A stretch of DNA of 5,138 bases from OCS116 cluster bacterium (GTDB lineage Bacteria; Pseudomonadota; Alphaproteobacteria; Rhizobiales; OSC116): contig NVUS02000285.1 of assembly GCA_002402005.2 (NCBI GenBank), positions 1 through 5,138 on the forward strand, written 5' to 3'. Positions 1 to 4,696 of this stretch are shown piece by piece. Each line of letters begins with the position of its first letter. Position 1 is the stretch's first letter. Under the pieces are notes generated by a model. It was not told the DNA's origin. It saw only the letters and a list, made by a program, of their open reading frames with translations, and did not search any database. The translations under genes were made by a program, and so were the position numbers.

Positions 1-39
1 GTTCTGACGAACTGCTTTTGATAATGTAACGCCTTCCAT
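1..39 (-). CDS. Flagellin N-terminus (partial, runs off left edge)
   Basis: Thirteen codons are visible, reading MEGVTLSKAVRQN, with the frame open to the window edge. The pattern LSxAVRxN close to the start is what I know from the N-terminal D0 helix of many alphaproteobacterial flagellins, which usually continue with LLSLQ. Flagellin is the filament subunit, exported through the flagellar type III channel without a cleaved signal peptide. The start ATG at 39 is preceded by AGGA with 8 nt spacing, a credible ribosome binding site. The flagellar neighbourhood on the same strand supports the call. The evidence is only 13 residues, so the identity is a pattern-based inference; another exported flagellar axial protein is the main alternative. 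Confidence 0.65.
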   Translation of the reverse strand, partial: MEGVTLSKAVRQN

Positions 40-88
40 AATATATATCCTATTCTTGGAGTTTAAATACCCGATCATTCTGACCGAA

Positions 89-104
89 CTGCACCCGTTT
101 TACC
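89..104 (-). promoter_or_regulatory. Weak sigma-54-like promoter candidate for flagellin
   Basis: On the minus strand the sequence CGGTAAAACGGGTGCA has GG and GC separated by exactly 10 nt and ends in TGCA, which fits the core of a -24/-12 promoter. The -24 side lacks the usual TGGCAC. It would start transcription near position 79, about 40 nt before the flagellin ATG. Flagellin genes in Caulobacter-type hierarchies are sigma-54 dependent, which makes the position reasonable. GG-N10-GC occurs often by chance, so this is only a candidate. Confidence 0.28.
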
Positions 105-152
105 GCGTAGGAATGAATCAAAAACTAAGAGTTTTAGTTAATGATTTTTAAC

Positions 153-248
153 CTTAAGACATTGTTTTTAAACAAAGTTAATGGAGTGTTGTAGAACAAA
201 GTTAACACTTGGTTGGGATGTAGGGTTAACGAGTGGTTGGACTTTAAA
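153..248. repeat. Degenerate 24-bp tandem repeat, four units
   Basis: Four consecutive 24-nt units start at 153, 177, 201 and 225. The last three start with GTTAA and the first with CTTAA. Units 1 and 2 share AACAAA at their ends, giving AACAAAGTTAA at 171-181 and 195-205. Units 3 and 4 share GTTAAC followed by TGGTTGG at the same offset. Units 1 and 2 match at 16 of 24 positions by hand alignment. No gene covers the array. It lies 114-209 nt upstream of the putative flagellin start, so it may be a regulatory region or a decayed repeat. The nearby sequence 138-264 is unusually rich in TTAA. Confidence 0.55.
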
Positions 249-267
249 GTGAATCAAATATTAATGA

Positions 268-298
268 AAAAAGCCAGTGATTGTATCACTGGCTTTTT
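268..298 (-). terminator. Strong bidirectional intrinsic terminator
   Basis: AAAAAGCCAGTGAT and ATCACTGGCTTTTT form a perfect 14-bp inverted repeat around a 3-nt loop. Read on the minus strand it ends in a run of six T and lies 17 nt beyond the stop codon of the 188-residue protein gene. It therefore insulates the flagellin promoter region from that gene. Read on the plus strand it ends in five T, so it could also stop opposing transcription. Confidence 0.9.
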
Positions 299-315
299 AG
301 GATGAGGGTAGGCGG

Positions 316-882
316 TTAGATGATTTTTGAGACTGGTTGCCTTGCGCCTTGGGCTTTTTCATCCGATTTATCGGGTGGTTGGGCGTTGCTGGTATTGTTA
401 TTCTCTTTTGCCTGTTCCATGCTTGATAGGCTTTGGTTGACCACCACGATCATATAGGGGGATTCCATGAATTTATTGGCGCCGGCGGTTTGGGGTTTGT
501 TGGCCTCCGTGACATTGCCACTGCGCCTGACATGCTCTATGCGGTTGCGTGATGTGGCGTTTTTAGGGTTCTCATTGACCATTTCTAGGTTGAAACGGCT
601 AATTTGTTTTTGCTGAGGGCGGCTGAATTTTTGCTGCATGGCGTGATTGTCTGTGCCGGTTTTGCTGACCGAAGTGACTTGGCTAGCCGCTTTGGTGGCA
701 ATGGCATGGTTAGATGCCGGCGTTGACGCTTGCACATTTGCTGCACCAGCCACATTGCCTTGTTGATTATATTTAGAAGGCGCAGGTTGTGGCACGGCGA
801 ATTTGCGCGCTTGAGTCTCGACTTCGTTAGTAACACGCGCCAATTGATAAGCGCTGCTTGATCTAGCTGTAATCGCATACAT
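316..882 (-). CDS. Unrecognised Ala/Asn/Gln/Ser-rich 188-residue protein
   Basis: I do not recognise this protein and assign no function. The chosen start is ATG 882 (MYAITARSSSAYQLARV...), because AGAGGT lies 6 nt upstream; the GTG at 921 has no comparable site and would add 13 residues. The protein has no cysteine or tryptophan, no signal peptide and no membrane helix. Residues 30-170 are dominated by Ala, Asn, Gln, Ser, Thr and Pro, suggesting a largely disordered chain. The only hydrophobic patch is PYMIVVVNQ at residues 142-150. The gene lies between flagellin and the flgI operon on the same strand and is closed by a strong terminator, so it is probably a real transcription unit. A flagellum-related or exported role is possible from location and composition only. 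It could also be a lineage-restricted orphan. Confidence 0.6.
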   Translation of the reverse strand: MYAITARSSSAYQLARVTNEVETQARKFAVPQPAPSKYNQQGNVAGAANVQASTPASNHAIATKAASQVTSVSKTGTDNHAMQQKFSRPQQKQISRFNLEMVNENPKNATSRNRIEHVRRSGNVTEANKPQTAGANKFMESPYMIVVVNQSLSSMEQAKENNNTSNAQPPDKSDEKAQGARQPVSKII

Positions 883-1021
883 AGTAATACCTCTATGTAG
901 CCCACCAGAATATCCATCCACGAATATTAGCTACACATTACAGAAGAAAACTTATGTTAAGGTGAAAATGGGTGGGGGTATTTGATTAAAATTTTAGTGG
1001 TTTTTTGGGCGCGGGTTTTTA

Positions 1022-1349
1022 ATGCTCTGGAAGTTTGTATTATGTTTGCGCTGCGTGCGTTCGCTCTGCTCTCTAGCTTAAGCCACTCAGCCGCTAATGG
1101 GACGTGATTTCACCACCCCAATCAACTACATTATGCTTAGCGAGCTTGAATTTGGTGACATTCGGAGTTTCGGTGCCCCACTACAGACTCAGTATTGGCT
1201 ACTTGGTGCCATGCTGCGGTTCGTGGGAAAAGGGTCCGAAGCCGTAGGCTGAGGCAAGGCCGACTGGCCGTCGCGCGGTTAGCGCGTTAGCAAGCTTGCG
1301 GAGGCAAGCGCCCGCAGGGGCTCACTAGAGAGCGCAGCGAACGTAAAAA
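1022..1349. repeat. MITE-like structured repeat, copy A
   Basis: This ~328-bp segment aligns over its full length with copy B at 1395-1724 at a 373-375 nt offset. Near the ends are 19-bp inverted repeats: CGTTCGCTCTGCTCTCTAG at 1058-1076 and its complement at 1325-1343, with 17 of 19 positions matching. The right part contains several small perfect stems: CGCGC/GCGCG, the palindrome GCAAGCTTGC, and GCTTGC-GGAG-GCAAGC. No transposase is encoded, so a non-autonomous element or a dispersed structured intergenic repeat is the best reading. A 51-codon frame (1097-1252) lies inside. It looks more GC-rich than the flanking DNA. The exact outer boundaries are uncertain; both copies begin ATGCTCTGGAAGT and end GTAAAAA. 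Confidence 0.7.
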
Positions 1350-1394
1350 TGCAAACTGTTTTTTTGCGGCACGTGCTGGAGTGCACTCCTGCCT
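1350..1394. other. Linker between the two repeat copies, rich in palindromes
   Basis: The 45-nt spacer holds two adjacent perfect palindromes, GCACGTGC (1369-1376) and GGAGTGCACTCC (1378-1389). It is bracketed by AAAAATGCA at 1345-1353 and its complement TGCATTTTT at 1409-1417, so the ends of the two copies facing each other could pair. It also contains a run of seven T (1360-1366). No gene is seen. Confidence 0.5.
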
Positions 1395-1724
1395 ATGCTC
1401 TGGAAGTCTGCATTTTTGCTTGGCACTGCGTGCGTTCGCTCTGCTCTCTAGCTTAAGCCACTCAGCCGCTGATGGGACGTGATTTCACCACCTCAATCAA
1501 CTACATTATGCTTAGCGAGCTTGAGTTTGGTGATACTCCGAGTCTTAGTGCCCCGCTGCAGACTCAGTATTGGCTACTTGGTGCCATGCTGTGGTTCGTG
1601 GGAAAAGGGTCCGAACCCGGAGGGTAAGGCAAGGCCGACTGGCCGTCGCGCGGTTAGCGCGTTAGCAAGCTTGCGGAGGCAAGCGCCCGCAGGGGCTCAC
1701 TAGAGAGCATAGCGAATGTAAAAA
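1395..1724. repeat. MITE-like structured repeat, copy B
   Basis: Second tandem copy of the element at 1022-1349. Its 19-bp inverted ends lie at 1433-1451 and 1700-1718. Compared by hand with copy A, the segment 1433-1626 differs at 16 of 194 positions, whereas 1627-1708 is identical over 82 nt. The right end stops about 2 nt before an AT-rich inverted repeat that overlaps the flbY stop codon, so the element sits immediately downstream of the flgI-cheL-flbY operon. An open frame at 1479-1703 exists only in this copy, since copy A has a TAG in that frame, so I do not call it a gene. Confidence 0.7.
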
Positions 1725-1725
1725 C

Positions 1726-1751
1726 CTATATAAATGCTTACATTTATATAG
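1726..1751 (-). terminator. AT-rich stem overlapping flbY stop, possible weak terminator
   Basis: CTATATAAATG and CATTTATATAG form a perfect 11-bp inverted repeat around a 4-nt loop. Read on the minus strand it is followed by GTTTTT, whose T run belongs to the adjacent repeat. The stem includes the flbY stop codon at 1744-1746. Its position at the end of the operon suits a terminator, but the stem is nearly all A and T, so termination would be weak. It could instead stabilise the 3' end of the mRNA. Confidence 0.45.
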
Positions 1752-2223
1752 ACACGTTAAGCGCCAAGCTTGTGCTGCGGTTTTGGCGTTGGGTGTTTTG
1801 GGGAGCCATGGGGTTGCCATAGGTTGTTGGACGTTGTTTATTTTCAACATGTCTGGTGATGGTTTCCATAATGCCTAGCGCCACTTGTTGTTGGGCATCT
1901 ATGGCAATGTGGTTACGGCGTAGGCTTTCTTGGAAATGCTCGATAACAATGCGTAGTTTGGCAATTTTATCCGGGGCATATTGAGAAAGGCCTTGGCGGT
2001 TGCTTTTGAAAATATTGGCGAAATAGCTATAAGTTTCGATCAGCTGGGTTTTTTCTTCATGCAATTCGGCCAATACAGTTAAGTCGTTGGCGCGCAGGCG
2101 TGCGGTCTCTTGATTGAGTATATCTTGCAATCTTGCCAAAATTTCATGCATGTCGGTGCAGAAAATCATCGCTTGATTGCGGTTTTGGATGAGTGCATTT
2201 GATTTGTTTGAATTGTTTTGCAT
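1744..2223 (-). CDS. flbY: FlbY/FlgN-like flagellar protein
   Basis: A 159-residue, mostly helical protein. Residues 26-65 (HEILARLQDILNQE..., then NDLTVLAELHEEKTQLIETY) show the heptad-like helix pair with conserved Glu/Lys typical of FlgN-type export chaperones, which bind hook-filament junction proteins before export. In Caulobacter the gene following flgI and cheL is flbY, which fits this position. A second helix region spans about 84-128, and the last 30 residues are polar and look disordered. I chose ATG 2223, one nt after the cheL stop, preceded by GGGT; the ATG at 2247 would overlap cheL by 23 nt and lacks support. Coupling to cheL suggests cotranscription from the flgI promoter. The chaperone role is inferred from family pattern and context; the operon placement is the firmer part. 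Confidence 0.7.
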   Translation of the reverse strand: MQNNSNKSNALIQNRNQAMIFCTDMHEILARLQDILNQETARLRANDLTVLAELHEEKTQLIETYSYFANIFKSNRQGLSQYAPDKIAKLRIVIEHFQESLRRNHIAIDAQQQVALGIMETITRHVENKQRPTTYGNPMAPQNTQRQNRSTSLALNVSI

Positions 2224-2224
2224 A

Positions 2225-2608
2225 TTATATACCCAGCTGCATGTCATACATACTATCTTTTAATTGTGAAGCGATGCCAATGCCGTCGCCTTTGGTCATG
2301 TTTTCGGCATATTTGCCGATCAACATAGAGCGGTAAATGCCTTCGGAGTTGCCGCCGCCAAATGGTTTTTCTAGCTCGGTATTGGTGAACATTTGCTCCA
2401 ACATATTGCTAATGAAGATGGCTTCGAATTCTTCGGCTGTTTTGTCGATTTTATTGATCTCAGCTTCAGTCAATTCTCGCTTGGCTGGTAGTTCTGCGCT
2501 TAGAAGTTGCTGAAATTGCTGACCAGCTCTGGCTGATTTGGCCGCAAAATCCTGAGCGTTGACATTGCTCATGACAGATTTAATATCGCTTATGTTTGAA
2601 ATGTCCAT
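2225..2608 (-). CDS. cheL: CheL-type flagellar rod-binding protein (FlgJ N-domain family)
   Basis: The 127-residue protein consists of a polar N-terminal segment and the rod-binding domain at about residues 58-117, with AEEFEAIFISNMLEQMF, the FGGGNSEGIYRSM segment and KGDGIGIA. In enterobacterial FlgJ this domain is fused to a muramidase that opens peptidoglycan for the rod. Here the muramidase is absent, as is usual in alphaproteobacteria, where the stand-alone form is called CheL. A separate hydrolase must therefore supply that activity. It likely acts in the periplasm as a rod assembly factor. The start ATG 2608 has a strong AGGGGG site 8 nt upstream, and the gene begins 13 nt after the flgI stop. 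The single-domain length is normal for this group. Despite its name, a direct chemotaxis role is not evident from the sequence. Confidence 0.9.
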   Translation of the reverse strand: MDISNISDIKSVMSNVNAQDFAAKSARAGQQFQQLLSAELPAKRELTEAEINKIDKTAEEFEAIFISNMLEQMFTNTELEKPFGGGNSEGIYRSMLIGKYAENMTKGDGIGIASQLKDSMYDMQLGI

Positions 2609-2621
2609 AAAACGATCCCCC

Positions 2622-3770
2622 TTACATTATAATCAATTCAGCCTGCATAGCGCCTAGCGCTTTGATAGACTGAAGAATGGAAATTAAATCACGTGGGCCA
2701 ACACCGAGAGCGTTGAGGCCATCGACCAATTCATTAAGTGAAATGCCTTGATCTAACACCGCTAAGCTATTGTCTGAATTGTCGACCACTGAAATTTCGG
2801 TACGTGGGACTTCTTGAGTGGTGCCGTTAGAAAATGGAGCGGGTTGGCTGATAAGCGGCGCTTCGGAAATGGATATGGTTAGGTTGCCTTGTGAAATGGC
2901 CACTTGGCTGACCCGGACATTTTGCCCCATAACGATAACGCCGGTTTGCTCATCAATCAACACTTTGGCAACTTGGTCAACTTCGACCCGCAATTGCTCA
3001 ATTTCAGTGATCAGATCGACCATATTGCCTCTGTAATCTGTCGGGCGTGAGATTTCGATGGTATTGGGATTGAGCGTTTTGGCAATGCGTTGTGCCATAA
3101 AGGCGTTAATGGTGCGGGTGATGCGTTTTGCGGTGGTGAAATCGGGGTTTTTAAGGCCGAGTTTTAAAGTTCTGCGGCCGGCAAAATCTATTTCTAGTTC
3201 ACGTTCGACAATCGCGCCATTGGCGATGCGGCCGACGGTTGGGATGCCGGTGGTGATGCTGGCGGCTTTGCCTTCGGCCAAATAACCACCGATGGAGACA
3301 GGGCCTTGTGCCACTGCATATTCAATGCCGTTAAGTGCCAAGAGGTTGGTGGCCAGTAGAACGCCACCTTGTAAGCTTTTTGAATCGCCAATGCTGCTGA
3401 TGGAGACGTCGATTGTTGTGCCGCTCATGGCAAAGGCTGGTAATTCGGCGGTGATCATAACTGCAGCGACATTACGTGAGCTGATTTCCATTTGGCTGGC
3501 ATTGATACCAAAATGAGTGAGCAATGTTTGCATGCTTTGTTTGGTGAATTGTGATGTGCCGAAATTATCACCAGTACCATTAAGACCAACAACCAAGCCA
3601 TAGCCGATTAATTTGTTGGTCCGTAGGTTTTCGATGTCGACAATGTCTTTAATGCGCGAAGCGGCAAACCCGACATTTAAATTTGTAACCATGAACAAGC
3701 ATAGGAATGCGATTCGTATGATTTTTTTTGAGATTGTAATTTCAGCCATTTGTTTTGCTTTTTCTATCAT
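2622..3770 (-). CDS. flgI: Flagellar P-ring protein precursor FlgI
   Basis: FlgI forms the P ring, the periplasmic bushing in the peptidoglycan layer around the flagellar rod. The 382-residue product begins with a Sec signal peptide: basic residues near 15-19, a hydrophobic core at about 20-35, and likely cleavage after A36 (GFA|ASRIKD). The mature chain carries the family motifs SRIKDIVDIENLR, GYGLVVGLNGTGD (56-68), DVSISSIGDSKSLQGG (121-136) and a C-terminal GLNALGVGPRDLISILQSIK. Length is normal. No cysteine remains after cleavage, unlike E. coli FlgI, which needs a disulfide. Two starts are possible, ATG 3770 and ATG 3749, neither with a clear ribosome site; the predicted transcription start near 3781 leaves only about 11 nt for the first, so 3749 (MAEITISKK...) may be the true one. 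First gene of the flgI-cheL-flbY operon. Confidence 0.97.
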   Translation of the reverse strand: MIEKAKQMAEITISKKIIRIAFLCLFMVTNLNVGFAASRIKDIVDIENLRTNKLIGYGLVVGLNGTGDNFGTSQFTKQSMQTLLTHFGINASQMEISSRNVAAVMITAELPAFAMSGTTIDVSISSIGDSKSLQGGVLLATNLLALNGIEYAVAQGPVSIGGYLAEGKAASITTGIPTVGRIANGAIVERELEIDFAGRRTLKLGLKNPDFTTAKRITRTINAFMAQRIAKTLNPNTIEISRPTDYRGNMVDLITEIEQLRVEVDQVAKVLIDEQTGVIVMGQNVRVSQVAISQGNLTISISEAPLISQPAPFSNGTTQEVPRTEISVVDNSDNSLAVLDQGISLNELVDGLNALGVGPRDLISILQSIKALGAMQAELIIM

Positions 3771-3791
3771 CTATATTGTTGTTTCTATAGA

Positions 3792-3807
3792 AGCGAAAAG
3801 CGTGCCA
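3792..3807 (-). promoter_or_regulatory. Near-consensus sigma-54 promoter of the flgI operon
   Basis: On the minus strand the sequence is TGGCACGCTTTTCGCT. It matches the consensus TGGCACG-N4-TTGCW at every defined position except one T, and the invariant GG and GC have the required 10-nt spacing. Transcription should start near 3781, just before the flgI start codons. Such promoters need a bacterial enhancer-binding activator; in the Caulobacter hierarchy this is FlbD, controlled by FliX. The upstream tract 3811-3880 is AT-rich, as expected where DNA bends toward an enhancer. Confidence 0.85.
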
Positions 3808-3909
3808 AGTTTTTTAAATAGAGTAAATTTTAAAAAGTTTAATATTTACATATGGTTATGCTGTTTTATAAATGGTTTGGCGAGAATGGCGGCGCGGCCA
3901 ATTGTGCAA

Positions 3910-3925
3910 TGGGGCAGTTTTTGCC
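3910..3925 (+). promoter_or_regulatory. Second sigma-54-like motif or enhancer candidate, facing fliX
   Basis: TGGGGCAGTTTTTGCC carries TGG and TTGC with GG-N10-GC spacing, pointing toward fliX. It would start transcription near 3937, leaving a leader of about 84 nt. The inner part GGCA-GTTTT-TGCC is also a short inverted repeat roughly 140 nt upstream of the predicted flgI transcription start, a distance suited to an activator site. The sequence alone does not decide between a promoter for fliX and an enhancer for flgI. Confidence 0.35.
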
Positions 3926-3954
3926 GATTAAAAATGTCCGCCGTTCACTTTGTT

Positions 3955-3983
3955 TTGGTTTATGCGGCAATGTGACGTATGAT
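3955..3983 (+). promoter_or_regulatory. Possible sigma-70-type promoter for fliX
   Basis: A good -10 hexamer TATGAT (3978-3983) lies 17 nt after TTGGTT (3955-3960), a poor -35. Transcription would start near 3990, about 30 nt before the fliX ATG. In Caulobacter fliX is an early gene read by the housekeeping polymerase, which fits, but the weak -35 implies an activator would be needed. The -10 overlaps the 18-bp motif at 3967-3984. Confidence 0.28.
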
Positions 3984-3984
3984 T
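3967..3984 (+). repeat. 18-bp motif shared with the dksA upstream region, copy 1
   Basis: GCAATGTGACGTATGATT matches 16 of 18 positions of 4450-4467, with GTGACGTATG identical. This copy starts 54 nt before the fliX ATG and overlaps the candidate -10 element. Function unknown; a transcription factor site is one possibility. Confidence 0.4.
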
Positions 3985-4020
3985 GGGAGAATCAATTGAC
4001 CTCGGCTTCAAGGAGTAGTT

Positions 4021-4443
4021 ATGCGAATTACCAATCAAAACCGCGCCGCCTCGGTGAGTAAGAAACGCAATGCCAAGCAAGTGAACGGGGCTTCGGGTGA
4101 TTTTCAGCCGGTTGCTGATGAGGATGTGGCTGAGGTGAATGTGGCTGCCCCACTTTCGCCCATGCAGCCAGTTGCATCGGTTGACAGCCTGCTTGCTGTG
4201 CAGGGAATTGAGCAGAAACAACAGGAAAAAGACGCCATTGGGCGTAGCCACGAAATGCTGACTTTGTTGGAAGAGATTCGCATTGGCTTATTGTCTGGCC
4301 ATATACCTGAACAAAAAGTACATAATCTTACAAAACTCGCAGATGAAGAGCGCCAAGCTTTTGAAGATAAAGGGTTGAGCAATATTTTAGATGAAGTTAA
4401 CTTGCGCGCGCAAGTAGAGCTAGCTAAAATGCAACAACGCTAA
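4021..4443 (+). CDS. fliX: Flagellar assembly regulator FliX
   Basis: FliX is a cytoplasmic regulator that, in Caulobacter, senses completion of the early basal body and controls the sigma-54 activator FlbD, so that rod, ring, hook and filament genes are expressed only after early assembly. The 140-residue product has the family layout: a polar, variable first ~45 residues, then VASVDSLLAVQ (51-61), a helical middle RSHEMLTLLEEIRIGLLSG (75-93), and the conserved end ILDEVNLRAQVELAK (122-136). Length is typical. The start ATG 4021 has AAGGAG 5 nt upstream, a near-ideal ribosome site. It is divergent from flgI across 250 nt, the same arrangement as in Caulobacter, and places the regulator beside one of its expected targets. 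No clear terminator follows, so some readthrough into dksA is possible. Confidence 0.92.
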   Translation: MRITNQNRAASVSKKRNAKQVNGASGDFQPVADEDVAEVNVAAPLSPMQPVASVDSLLAVQGIEQKQQEKDAIGRSHEMLTLLEEIRIGLLSGHIPEQKVHNLTKLADEERQAFEDKGLSNILDEVNLRAQVELAKMQQR

Positions 4444-4449
4444 AGTTTA

Positions 4450-4467
4450 GCAAAGTGACGTATGGTT
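4450..4467 (+). repeat. 18-bp motif shared with the fliX upstream region, copy 2
   Basis: GCAAAGTGACGTATGGTT matches 16 of 18 positions of 3967-3984. It begins 7 nt after the fliX stop and about 230 nt before the dksA start. Overlapping it, positions 4462-4469 read TTAACCAT on the minus strand, a sequence associated with CtrA half-sites in alphaproteobacteria. Confidence 0.4.
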
Positions 4468-4560
4468 AATTATCACTATTGGGTTACATTGTGCGATATA
4501 TATACTTAAACACTTGAATCTTTTGAGAAAATTTATTTACTCACCGATCATCAAAATCCA

Positions 4561-4589
4561 TTGAAATATTATTATTTTGACTGTATAGT
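4561..4589 (+). promoter_or_regulatory. dksA promoter with GC-rich discriminator
   Basis: TTGAAA (4561-4566) and TATAGT (4584-4589) each match five of six consensus positions and are separated by the ideal 17 nt. Transcription should start near 4596-4597, giving a leader of about 100 nt. The bases between the -10 and the start, CGCCCCC, are almost all G or C, the hallmark of promoters inhibited by ppGpp and DksA. An inverted repeat CCCCCA/TGGGGG (4592-4606) spans the predicted start. Confidence 0.65.
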
Positions 4590-4651
4590 CGCCCCCAAAA
4601 TGGGGGTGAATTGGGTGGCTAGTGGCCATTCGATTTATGAAAATAACGAAA

Positions 4652-4676
4652 GCTATTTGGGAACCAAACCTATAGC
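4652..4676 (+). other. Bulged stem-loop in the dksA leader
   Basis: GCTATTTGG pairs with CCAA plus ATAGC around a GAA loop, nine pairs interrupted by a 4-nt bulge. It ends 11 nt before the dksA ribosome binding site, so it could influence translation or mRNA stability. The pairing is seen in the sequence; any role is conjecture. Confidence 0.35.
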
Positions 4677-4696
4677 GGCTAATATTTGGAGTGGGT

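Noticed and set aside
585..917. 110-codon minus-strand frame
   Set aside because: It overlaps the 188-residue gene in another frame, lacks the ribosome site that favours ATG 882, and ends with no terminator nearby.
1479..1703. 74-codon open frame on the plus strand in repeat copy B
   Set aside because: The same frame in copy A has no ATG at the aligned start and hits a TAG early, and no ribosome site precedes it.
1022..1724. Possible CRISPR array or tRNA/rRNA gene in the repeat region
   Set aside because: Only two long copies exist, without short repeats and spacers, and no tRNA cloverleaf or rRNA sequence was recognised.
2223..2247. ATG 2247 as the flbY start
   Set aside because: It would overlap cheL by 23 nt and add eight residues without a ribosome site; ATG 2223 directly follows the cheL stop.
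2818..3516. Several plus-strand frames inside flgI
   Set aside because: Antisense shadows of a clearly conserved gene.
3613..3975. 120-codon plus-strand frame across the flgI start and promoter
   Set aside because: It is antisense to the flgI signal peptide and runs through the sigma-54 promoter; no ribosome site or family resemblance.
4612..4627. GG-N10-GC spacing before dksA resembling a sigma-54 promoter
   Set aside because: Only the minimal dinucleotides fit, and a much better sigma-70-type promoter lies just upstream.
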